Below are positions 44,410-52,460 of a DNA stretch of 64,000 nt, in pieces. A program made the position numbers and the translations under genes. Source of the stretch: Thermodesulfovibrio sp. 3907-1M (GTDB taxonomy: Bacteria > Nitrospirota > Thermodesulfovibrionia > Thermodesulfovibrionales > Thermodesulfovibrionaceae). The notes under the pieces were generated by a model. The model made no database searches. It was not told where the DNA came from and was given only the letters and a program-made list of their open reading frames with translations. Numbering within the stretch: the stretch's first letter is position 1; every line of letters starts with the position of its first letter. The DNA is taken from the NCBI RefSeq assembly GCF_040450955.1, contig NZ_CP144373.1, forward strand, positions 1,344,486 through 1,408,485, read 5' to 3'.

Positions 44410-45120
44410 ATGAAAAAGCTGACTTTGCTTGTTTTAAGTTTGCTTTTTATCACTGTAACAGCTTCATATGCTGAAGAAAAAGAATATGAAATCACCCGTA
44501 TCTTTATAACCCTTGAAGAAAGAAAGGAACTCATGCCAGATATACTCAACATGACACTCTCAGTAAATGTAAACACTCAGAAAGAAGCAGAGGCTGTTAA
44601 TATGCTCGGTGTAGTTGATAAAGCTATAAGAGGACTCAATGTCAAATACAGTGGCGGAAGTTATTCGGTCTATAAAAACTGCTGGTGGGAAAAAAATAAA
44701 ACAAAATGCTCAGGATACAAAGGTGACATTGGCTATTCATTTGAACTGAAAGAGGCTAAGGAGCAAAACAGGATTCTTGATGCAATTGATGCATTAAAGG
44801 AAAAATACGGTGAAAAAATGGATTATACAGTATCTCATCCTCAGTGGCTCATATCAACCAAAAATGCAAAAGCAGCAGAAAATGAGCTTAAATATGAGAT
44901 CATTGATACTGCAAAGGATTTCGCAAAAAAAGCAGGAGAAAAATTGGGTAAAATCTGCTCAATCTCAAGCATTGACTATGAGGTGAGGCGTCCCTACTTT
45001 TGGGACCTACCTGTTTACAAATCTATGAATATGGAAAAAGCCATGATGGAAGCACCTGAGCCGAAAAAGGAGGAAAAAACATTGAATGTAAAAGCATCTA
45101 TTAGATTCATATGCAGGTGA
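44410..45120 (+). CDS. exported SIMPL-domain (DUF541) protein
   Basis: 236 residues, signal peptide 1-21 (ending SYA). The body resembles the SIMPL/DUF541 fold: an N-terminal strand pattern, GYSFELKEAKEQNRILDAID in the middle, and AAENELKYEIIDTAKDFAKK, then AGEKLGKICSI, which is the most typical part. Cys pair CWWEKNKTKC may form a disulphide. Members are periplasmic or outer-membrane proteins of unclear role. GGAGG precedes the ATG; the 3' end overlaps the CHAT gene. Confidence 0.85.
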   Translation: MKKLTLLVLSLLFITVTASYAEEKEYEITRIFITLEERKELMPDILNMTLSVNVNTQKEAEAVNMLGVVDKAIRGLNVKYSGGSYSVYKNCWWEKNKTKCSGYKGDIGYSFELKEAKEQNRILDAIDALKEKYGEKMDYTVSHPQWLISTKNAKAAENELKYEIIDTAKDFAKKAGEKLGKICSISSIDYEVRRPYFWDLPVYKSMNMEKAMMEAPEPKKEEKTLNVKASIRFICR

Positions 45121-48100
45121 GGGTTTTTATAATATTTTTGCTTCTTATACCTTCAATTGCCTTAGCCCAGCCAAAAAGTGAGGCAGAAAGGCTATGGGAA
45201 CTTGGGGATAAAGCGTATAAGGAAAAAAGATACAAAGAAGCAATCTATTACTATGAAAAATCCCTTGCATTATGCGGAAACGATTATGAATGTTATGCCT
45301 CTAACTACAATGGGCTTGGCTCATCCTATGAAGACATGGGTGATGACAATAAAGCACTCTTTTATTACGAAAAAGCAATTGATGCTGCAAAAAGACTTGG
45401 CAATAAAGAGTGGCTTGCTGATAACCTTTTTCTTGCTGGTTCAATTTATTATCGCAAAGCAATAGATTACAATAAGGCGTATAACTATCTTGAAGAATCA
45501 AGAAGGCTTTTCAGCGAAATCGGTGCTAAAGACTCTCTACCAATTGTGCTTCATGAACTGGGAAAAGCTGCAAGGGCTATAGGCAAGCATGACAAAGCTC
45601 TTTCAAGCTTTAATGAGTCTTTGAAGCTTTATAGACAAAAGGGCGATGAATACTCAGTGGGAGCAAATCTTTCTCATATAGGACTTACCTACTCCCAGAT
45701 GGCTCAGCATGAAAGGGCTCTTTCATACTATGAGGAGGCACTGAAGATTGCAAAAAAACACAATGATCCTGTAGGCACCTCAATTGTCCTGAGAGAGATT
45801 GCCGATGCATACTGTGACCTTTACAAACATCACAGGGCAATCTCCTACTATGAAGAGGCAATAGAGATCCAGAAGAAAAATGATCTTAAAAAGGAGTTAG
45901 GAGTTACTTTAAATAATCTCGGCTCACTTTATATGGACATGGGCAGATATGAAAAGGCTCTCTCACACTATGAAGAGGCATTGAAACTGGCAAAACAGGA
46001 AAGTGATTTACCAACAACTGCAACCCTTTTAAATAACATCGGACATGTATATGGAAGAATGGGTTACTCTAACAAAGCCCTTGAATATTATGGAAAATCA
46101 CTGGAGTTGGAAAGGCAACTTAAAAGACCTTTTTCGCTTACTTATGTTTTAAACAATATCGGGATGGAGTACTTCAGGGTAGGTAAGTTTAATGAAGCTC
46201 TGAGATATCTTTATGAGGCAGTTGATATTGACAGAAAACTGAATAATCCAGATTTAATTGAAACAAGGCTTAATAATATAGGAGCAGTTTATCTGAAGCA
46301 GGGGAGACTGAAAGAGGCTGAGCAGGTATTCCTTGAAAGAAAAAGGCTTGAAGAAAGAATTAAGCCAAACAGAATGCTTCACCCCGGACTCATAGAGGTA
46401 TATATTCTAACAGGAAGATATGATGAGGCTTTAAGGCTTGCAAATGAGATCCCGCCTTCATGGAGGGATAATCCATACAGACACTTTGAGTATTATACTC
46501 AGGTAGGGCTGGCATTGAAAGGCAAGGGTGCTTTGCAGGAATCAGCAATCAACTTGATGAATGCCATAAATATAGTTGAAGACATGAGGCAGGCCATTAC
46601 TGAAAAGGGACAATTTTTCGCTGGAGGAGGGTATTACGGAAGGCTTACCCCATACAGAGCCATAATATCTGTGCTTTATGAGATGGCAGAAAAGGGTTAT
46701 AACCTTACACCTGGTAGCAGAATAACTCTCACGCCAGAGGCTTCATCATGGCAGGTTCGCACAAGAAGAAGCGCTTTTGACTTTTCAACCTATGGACAGA
46801 ATCCTGAATCTGCTGCCTTTTATTTCTCTGAACTTACAAAGGCACGCACCCTTCTTGAGGCAATGGCTGGTTCAGCAAGAAAAACTGTAACAGCGGAAAT
46901 CCCGCAGAGTTTAAAGGATGCTGAAGATAGACTTCTTCAGGAGCTTTCATACATTGATAGTAGATGGGAAGAGGCATTAAAAAAAGGTGAACAGGCGGTA
47001 AAACAACTTCAGCAGAAAAGACAAGGAGTTAAAAAACAGATTGATGAATTGATAGAGGTGCTGAGAAAGAATCATCCAAGATATGCAGCGCTTCACTATC
47101 CACTTCCTGTTAAAGCCGAAGAGTTGCCATTGAGAGAGGATGAAGTTTTGTTTGAGTATGCCGTAACTGATGATGCAACCTATTTATTTGTTGTGAGAAA
47201 AGGCAGTGTAAAAAGGCTTATAAAAATACCTTTAACAGGGCAGTCCCTTGAAGAGACAGTAAAATCCTTCATTGAGCCAATGAATATGAGAAAACCTGAA
47301 AAATTCTCAACAAACTTAGCCAGCAGACTATACAAGGCACTGCTTTCTGAGGCATTAAATGAGGTAAAAGAAAATGAAAGGATAATCATCGTGCCTGACG
47401 GAATTCTGGGACTACTTCCCTTTGAAGCACTGATTATTAAAGAAGGAACAGGTCTCAAAGACAGTCTGTATGTGGCAGACAGATACACAATCACATACTA
47501 TCAATCCGCAACCATTATGGCACTTCAGAGGATTTTAAAAGAAACTAAGCCAGAAAAGCCTCTCTTTGCACTTGGAAATCCAGTTTACAGCAAAGATGAC
47601 CCAAGATACATCGCATGGAAACAGGGAAGAAAAGATGTGTCCTTTGCAAATCTAAATCAGTATGCCTTCAGAGGTCTTGCAATAAAGGCAAAATGGGGTG
47701 CTGTAACAGAGGAAGAAAGAGAAAACAGAATAGTGTTTCCACCTCTTCCAGAAACAGAAGATGAAGTAAGAGAGATTGCAAAGATAATTGGAGTTGTGCC
47801 TGAACCTCCTCAGATTTTACTTTCAGTGATGGCTAATGAGACAAATCTTAAAAATGCAGGTCTTGAAAAATATAGATACATCCATCTTGCAACCCATGCA
47901 TCCCTTCCGGGAATGATTCAGGGAATAAATGAGCCATTCATACTTCTTGGACAGGTAGAAAATCAGGGAGATGACGGATTCTTAACATTAAGCGAAGTTA
48001 CTGGTATGAAGCTCAATGCAGATATGGTTGTGCTTTCTGCCTGTGTTACTGGAGTTGGGAAAGAGGTTGAAGGAGAAGGAGTTGTAAACTTTGCAAGGGC

Positions 48101-48308
48101 ATTTCAGCAGGCAGGAGCAAAGGCTGTGATAGTGAGCCTCTGGGAAGTGGCATCTGAGCCAGCAGTGGAGTATATGAAGACTCTGTATAGCCATCTGAAG
48201 TCAGGCAAAAGCAGGGCAGAGGCAGTAAAGCTGACACGAATAGAAATGAAAGCAAAATATCCCAATCCTTTCTACTGGGCTGTGTTTATTTTGCATGGAG
48301 AGGGATGA
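45111..48308 (+). CDS. secreted TPR-CHAT protease
   Basis: 1065 residues. Signal peptide 1-19 (IPSIALA). From about 25 to 440 there are roughly ten tetratricopeptide repeats of the 40-residue Kinesin/NphP type (for example NNLGSLYMDMGRYEKALSHY). After a helical linker (about 570-680) comes a CHAT domain at about 690-1065 with the caspase-type pair His929 (HLATHAS) and Cys978 (LSACVTG), and the usual end SRAEAVKLTRIEM then YPNPFYWAVFILHG. CHAT proteins are clan CD peptidases, relatives of separase and gingipain. Most known ones are cytoplasmic (for example Craspase); this one has an export signal. TPRs should hold a target or regulator. Confidence 0.93.
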   Translation: MQVRVFIIFLLLIPSIALAQPKSEAERLWELGDKAYKEKRYKEAIYYYEKSLALCGNDYECYASNYNGLGSSYEDMGDDNKALFYYEKAIDAAKRLGNKEWLADNLFLAGSIYYRKAIDYNKAYNYLEESRRLFSEIGAKDSLPIVLHELGKAARAIGKHDKALSSFNESLKLYRQKGDEYSVGANLSHIGLTYSQMAQHERALSYYEEALKIAKKHNDPVGTSIVLREIADAYCDLYKHHRAISYYEEAIEIQKKNDLKKELGVTLNNLGSLYMDMGRYEKALSHYEEALKLAKQESDLPTTATLLNNIGHVYGRMGYSNKALEYYGKSLELERQLKRPFSLTYVLNNIGMEYFRVGKFNEALRYLYEAVDIDRKLNNPDLIETRLNNIGAVYLKQGRLKEAEQVFLERKRLEERIKPNRMLHPGLIEVYILTGRYDEALRLANEIPPSWRDNPYRHFEYYTQVGLALKGKGALQESAINLMNAINIVEDMRQAITEKGQFFAGGGYYGRLTPYRAIISVLYEMAEKGYNLTPGSRITLTPEASSWQVRTRRSAFDFSTYGQNPESAAFYFSELTKARTLLEAMAGSARKTVTAEIPQSLKDAEDRLLQELSYIDSRWEEALKKGEQAVKQLQQKRQGVKKQIDELIEVLRKNHPRYAALHYPLPVKAEELPLREDEVLFEYAVTDDATYLFVVRKGSVKRLIKIPLTGQSLEETVKSFIEPMNMRKPEKFSTNLASRLYKALLSEALNEVKENERIIIVPDGILGLLPFEALIIKEGTGLKDSLYVADRYTITYYQSATIMALQRILKETKPEKPLFALGNPVYSKDDPRYIAWKQGRKDVSFANLNQYAFRGLAIKAKWGAVTEEERENRIVFPPLPETEDEVREIAKIIGVVPEPPQILLSVMANETNLKNAGLEKYRYIHLATHASLPGMIQGINEPFILLGQVENQGDDGFLTLSEVTGMKLNADMVVLSACVTGVGKEVEGEGVVNFARAFQQAGAKAVIVSLWEVASEPAVEYMKTLYSHLKSGKSRAEAVKLTRIEMKAKYPNPFYWAVFILHGEG

Positions 48309-48312
48309 TTTA

Positions 48313-48441
48313 ATGCTCATAAAAGAGCTTGGAGGATATTCAAAAATGAAAACCGTTGAGATATCTCAAAAACTCGGTAATACCCAGACACCATTCATAA
48401 TAAATTTTGGAACGGATAGATGGGTGTATAGTTTAGAATAA
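48313..48441 (+). CDS. possible 42-residue small protein
   Basis: A short open frame (MLIKELGGYSKM ... RWVYSLE) begins 5 bases after the CHAT gene, with GGAGAGGG about 9 bases upstream. It has no signal peptide or known motif. It may be a real small gene or the tail of a lost one. The remaining bases to 48478 carry only the ribosome site AAAGGAGG of the next gene. Confidence 0.3.
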   Translation: MLIKELGGYSKMKTVEISQKLGNTQTPFIINFGTDRWVYSLE

Positions 48442-48477
48442 TGGTTTGTCACATAGTATGAAAGGAGGAAAAGAAAA

Positions 48478-48801
48478 ATGATTGGTTTACCGGAATTGAT
48501 ATTGCTAATTTATCTTATTTCAGTGGCATTCTGGATTGCAGGAATCGTGGTTGCAATTAGGATAAAGCAGAAGAAGGCTTTTTACATTCCTCTTGCCGTG
48601 TTGTCCTTACCAGTGTTAATGTTTTTAAACAGAGTATTGAGCATCTTTTTAATCAAAAATCAGATAGTATCAACCTTCAAAAGCAGCGTGATTGCATTTG
48701 CCATAAGCAGTTTTGTGATCTGTGCACTGCAAATCTCAATATTTTTCTACATGAAAAAAATCAAAAACAGAACAGTTAAGGCAAAAGAGGCAGAAAAATG
48801 A
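48478..48801 (+). CDS. small membrane protein
   Basis: 107 residues with three hydrophobic helices (about 8-28, 36-56, 70-92) and a Lys-rich tail. No family was recognised. AAAGGAGG lies 7 bases upstream of the ATG, and the stop overlaps the next gene by 4 bases, so it is real and cotranslated with it. It may anchor or help export one of its secreted neighbours. Confidence 0.75.
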   Translation: MIGLPELILLIYLISVAFWIAGIVVAIRIKQKKAFYIPLAVLSLPVLMFLNRVLSIFLIKNQIVSTFKSSVIAFAISSFVICALQISIFFYMKKIKNRTVKAKEAEK

Positions 48802-50237
48802 GAAAAATTTATACTTTGCTAATAGCAGGAATATTAATTTTTCTTTCAACTAAGGCTATTGCTGCCGAGGAGTTGATTAAAGAGGAGACAATAAAAAATT
48901 TCACTTATCATCTGCTTTATTCAGATAAAACTGTTATGCTGAAAAACGGAGAATATGAAGCTCCACTGAGACCAGGCAATGAAAAAGATTTAAAAAACTT
49001 TGTTAAAGTAAAGCTTGTAAAATATCTGACAGTAAACTCATCTGAAGTTGGACCATTTGCTGTGGTAATACTGGTTGAGAATGAAGGTGGAAGCGGTTTT
49101 TTCTATGAGATTACCGCAATTGTTAAAGAAGAAGATAAAATAGTTCAGACAAACTCTATTGAACTTGGAGATAGAGTTGAAATAAAAGACTTAAACTTTA
49201 TTAAAGGTTATTCTTTCCCTCTTGCTGGAGCTAAGAGAAGTTCAATCTTGCTTACGCTTCTAACTCACAAAGAAAGTGATCCATCCTGCTGTCCATCAAA
49301 ACTTGAAAAAAGATGTTTTACTCTTGTAAGAGATGAGGCCAAAAAGATTAAGTTATTATTCTGCGAAGAAGCGGATGAAAAATATCCTATCCCTATTGTT
49401 AAAAAACCTGCAATTTATCTTTATCCTGAAAAAACAGAGAAGGTTGAAGTAGCTCTTAAACCAAATGGTATTATAACAAGGACAATCCCAGAATACAAAG
49501 ATAAATGGATTGTGACTGCTAATCCAGATGGCTTAATAGACGGTAAGTATCAATATCTTTTTTATGAAGTAAAGCTGCATAAGCCTGTTGTCCCACCTGG
49601 GGAAGGATGGGTAGTTTATAAGAAAGATCTATCCAGCTGGTTTGATAGATACCTTCCAAAACTGGGCTTAAATAGCAGAGAAATTAAGGATTTCAAAGAT
49701 TACTGGCTTAAAGAACTTCAGAAACATCCATTTGATTACTACGAGATAAAACTTTTGAACATTGATTTTTTATCAAAAAACCTGCAAGTTAAAATAAATC
49801 CAGAGCCTGACACATTTATAAGAGTTATCTTTAATTTCAAAGCTGGTTCTGGTGCTCCACAAACTTTAAAAGAGCCTGCTATTAAAACGCCTGAAAGAAA
49901 AGGTTTTACAGTAGTAGAGTGGGGTGGAATTGTGGAGAAATCATCATTAAACGATCCAGATTATTTTGATATAGGAGGCTATGAGATTAGAGAAAGAACT
50001 ACCATAGAAAATGAAAAAAACATATATCATGCCTTATCAGAAGTTGTAATGAAGATAAGAAAGGATGTTAAAAATGCAACAACTTACTCTATACTCAAGG
50101 AGATTAACAGGTATAAACAGCGAAAAGATGAGGAAAAAGTTAAGCAATTAGAGGCTGAGCTTGAAAAAATCAAGAAGATAGATAATAAAGGAGAAAAAGG
50201 ATATGTTATCAAGGAGCCTGAAAGGATGAAGCCATAG
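48798..50237 (+). CDS. exported protein with YLYP motif
   Basis: 479 residues, signal peptide 1-22 (ending IAA). The centre (about 205-330) has the pattern KPAIYLYPEKTEKVEVALKP, then WIVTANPDGLID and YQYLFYE, which recurs in exported proteins of unknown function in many bacteria. Two Cys pairs (SCCPSKLEKRC) suggest disulphides. The last 70 residues form a charged coiled coil. No catalytic motif is evident. Part of the secreted run. Confidence 0.82.
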   Translation: MRKIYTLLIAGILIFLSTKAIAAEELIKEETIKNFTYHLLYSDKTVMLKNGEYEAPLRPGNEKDLKNFVKVKLVKYLTVNSSEVGPFAVVILVENEGGSGFFYEITAIVKEEDKIVQTNSIELGDRVEIKDLNFIKGYSFPLAGAKRSSILLTLLTHKESDPSCCPSKLEKRCFTLVRDEAKKIKLLFCEEADEKYPIPIVKKPAIYLYPEKTEKVEVALKPNGIITRTIPEYKDKWIVTANPDGLIDGKYQYLFYEVKLHKPVVPPGEGWVVYKKDLSSWFDRYLPKLGLNSREIKDFKDYWLKELQKHPFDYYEIKLLNIDFLSKNLQVKINPEPDTFIRVIFNFKAGSGAPQTLKEPAIKTPERKGFTVVEWGGIVEKSSLNDPDYFDIGGYEIRERTTIENEKNIYHALSEVVMKIRKDVKNATTYSILKEINRYKQRKDEEKVKQLEAELEKIKKIDNKGEKGYVIKEPERMKP

Positions 50238-50245
50238 AGGTTTTT

Positions 50246-50812
50246 GTGAAAAAGGTTTTTGTAACTATACTATTAATGTTTTTTCTTCAGTCCTGCTCAT
50301 GGACAACAGAGTTCTTTGTGCTTAATAGCTCAAAAGATCAAATAGTGGTTACTTTTAAATATCCAGTAGAACCTGAAAGGACAACCCCCTATCTTGAAAG
50401 ATTGAAAAAGAAAAATCCGGAACTTTATGAAAAAATCAAACCCACACCTTGCAAGTTTGAAAAAGAAATAAAAAACAACTGTTTTCCAAAGATATGTGAT
50501 GAAAATTTTGAAAACTGCAGATTATTGCAGTCTGATGAATTCATCTACAATCAAGATGAATGCTTTGTAGAAGTAGTATTAAAACCCAACCAGTCTATCA
50601 AATTATTTGAAATTTGCTGTAGTTATACTGGCACAGCCGAAGAAACAGCTAAAGAAAAAGACGATGGCAAGTCTATTGCTGATGCCATCAATGTTATGAG
50701 CCTTGCCATCAAATCATCTGATGAGACAGAGGTTTACAAAGGGATTAAACTCATGAGGGCGTTTAAAAAGATTGATAAGACTTTATATGTAATAGAATAT
50801 AAGGGGGGGTAA
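50246..50812 (+). CDS. lipoprotein of unknown function
   Basis: 188 residues from a GTG start at 50246 (AGAGG upstream). Lipobox LQSC at residues 14-17 marks it as a lipoprotein. The mature part has six cysteines spaced for disulphides (CKFEKEIKNNCFPKICDENF, then further C residues) and a beta-rich N-terminal half (IVVTFKYPVE). No family was recognised. Confidence 0.75.
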   Translation: MKKVFVTILLMFFLQSCSWTTEFFVLNSSKDQIVVTFKYPVEPERTTPYLERLKKKNPELYEKIKPTPCKFEKEIKNNCFPKICDENFENCRLLQSDEFIYNQDECFVEVVLKPNQSIKLFEICCSYTGTAEETAKEKDDGKSIADAINVMSLAIKSSDETEVYKGIKLMRAFKKIDKTLYVIEYKGG

Positions 50813-50815
50813 GCC

Positions 50816-51211
50816 ATGAAACAGGTAATGCCAGGCCGAGTGCCGTCTAAAATAGGTTTTGCGGGGTCAATCGTATTTATAATTTTAGCACTATTGATGC
50901 TGATACTTATCAATTCCCAATTTTCTGAACACGGTGAGGGTGGGACTTTTATTCATCTTGTTTTTATGCTGGTTGGCGTTGTAATAGTAGTGGGTGGAAT
51001 TGGAAGTGCAATTTATTCCTATAAAAATGCATTCAGTGAAAAAAGAATTTCTGAATACGATATTGTTGAACAATCAGAAGAAGATGAATCTATTAAAGGG
51101 GTAAGGAATGAAAAAAGCGATAGAGGCTCTACAAATTATTGTCCCTACTGTGGAAATCCAGTAAAGGAGACATTCTTATTTTGCCCTAACTGTGGGGAAA
51201 GGATTAAATAA
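50816..51211 (+). CDS. membrane protein with C-terminal zinc ribbon
   Basis: 131 residues: two membrane helices (about 14-35 and 45-67), a charged linker, then a zinc-ribbon of two knuckles (YCPYCGNP and FCPNCGERI) at 107-130. The ribbon should face the cytoplasm. Such zinc-ribbon membrane proteins are common and functionally vague. Its end overlaps an upstream-extended reading of the serpin gene but not its preferred start. Confidence 0.75.
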   Translation: MKQVMPGRVPSKIGFAGSIVFIILALLMLILINSQFSEHGEGGTFIHLVFMLVGVVIVVGGIGSAIYSYKNAFSEKRISEYDIVEQSEEDESIKGVRNEKSDRGSTNYCPYCGNPVKETFLFCPNCGERIK

Positions 51212-51230
51212 AAATCTCTGGAGGTATGTC

Positions 51231-52460
51231 GTGGGTAATGTGTCTAAATATTTTATTACAGCAATTATTCTGATGATGGTTTTTATTTCTACCCCCCTTC
51301 CCTGTAAGGCTGAGGACATTCCAGATGCAAACAATAGATTTACCTTTGAAATCTACCAAAAGCTCACACATGGTAAAGAGGATAAAAATCTATTCTTCTC
51401 GCCTTTCAGTATAATCTCTGCCATGGTTATGACCTATGAAGGAGCAAGGGGGCAGACAAAAGAAGAGATGGAAAAAGTCTTTCATTTCCCTGTGGACGAT
51501 AAGGCTCGTAGAGAGGGATTTCTCAAATTAATTAATGAGATAAATAAAAAGGACAAAAAATACGAACTCCACACTGCTAATGCCCTCTGGGCTGAAAAGA
51601 GTTATAAATTTTTAGAAGATTATCTTAAAACAGTGGAAAGATATTACCATGGAAAGGCAACTAATGTTGGATTTATTGATCCATCAGAGAGGGAACAGGC
51701 AGTATCAATGATAAATAGCTGGGTTTTGGGGCATACAAATGGTAAAATCAAGGATATAATAAAACCGCAAGCAGTATCTCAGGATACAAGGCTCATCCTT
51801 ACAAATGCGATATACTTTAAAGGTAAATGGAAGCTCCAGTTTGATAAAAAATTAACAAAAGATGATGACTTCAAGGTTACGGCAGATAAAAAGATAAAAG
51901 TGCCAATGATGAGAATGGCTATGAAAGGGTTTAATGACTACCCTGAGTTTAACTATGCTGAAACAGATGAACTGCAAGCCCTTGAACTTCCCTATGAAGG
52001 AGAAGAACTCTCCATGCTGATATTGCTTCCAAAGGGAAATCTGGAGAACTTGGAAAAGACTTTAAGCTATGAAAAAATAGAGGGGATAAAAAGAAGTTTA
52101 AGTTTAAGGCTTGTAGAATTATACCTGCCGAGGTTTAAGTTTGAAACAGAATACTCACTCAACTCAGTTTTTGCTGAAATGGGAATGCCAACTGCCTTTT
52201 CTAATTTTGCTGACTTTTCAGGCATGGATGGCACAAAGAAGCTCAAAATAGATAAAGTAATCCATAAGGCATTTGTAGAGGTCAATGAAGAAGGCACAGA
52301 GGCAGCGGCAGCAACTGCTGTGGTTATGGTAACTAAATCAGCTTTAAATGAGCCGAAAAAACCAGTTGTATTTCGTGCAGACCATCCGTTTATCTTCATA
52401 ATCCAGCACAACAAAACTGGTGCAATACTATTTATCGGGAGGGTTTATGAACCTAAATGA
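51231..52460 (+). CDS. secreted serpin with predicted P1 Lys
   Basis: Serine-protease-inhibitor fold, 409 residues. GTG at 51231 lies 6 bases after GGAGG, and gives a signal peptide of about 28 residues (ending CKA). Core serpin motifs are present: NLFFSPFSIISAM, LILTNAIYFKGKW, and the C-terminal DHPFIFIIQH then GAILFIGRV. The hinge EEGTEAAAATA fits inhibitory serpins (small side chains P15-P9). Counting from the hinge, P1-P1' is Lys369-Ser370, so it should bait trypsin-like or Lys-cutting proteases. It overlaps the next gene by 14 bases. Two clan CD proteases are encoded in the same run. Confidence 0.94.
   Translation: MGNVSKYFITAIILMMVFISTPLPCKAEDIPDANNRFTFEIYQKLTHGKEDKNLFFSPFSIISAMVMTYEGARGQTKEEMEKVFHFPVDDKARREGFLKLINEINKKDKKYELHTANALWAEKSYKFLEDYLKTVERYYHGKATNVGFIDPSEREQAVSMINSWVLGHTNGKIKDIIKPQAVSQDTRLILTNAIYFKGKWKLQFDKKLTKDDDFKVTADKKIKVPMMRMAMKGFNDYPEFNYAETDELQALELPYEGEELSMLILLPKGNLENLEKTLSYEKIEGIKRSLSLRLVELYLPRFKFETEYSLNSVFAEMGMPTAFSNFADFSGMDGTKKLKIDKVIHKAFVEVNEEGTEAAAATAVVMVTKSALNEPKKPVVFRADHPFIFIIQHNKTGAILFIGRVYEPK

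Noticed and set aside
51192-51230. longer serpin from GTG at 51192
   Set aside because: It would put the GGAGG site inside the gene and add residues before a good signal peptide start.
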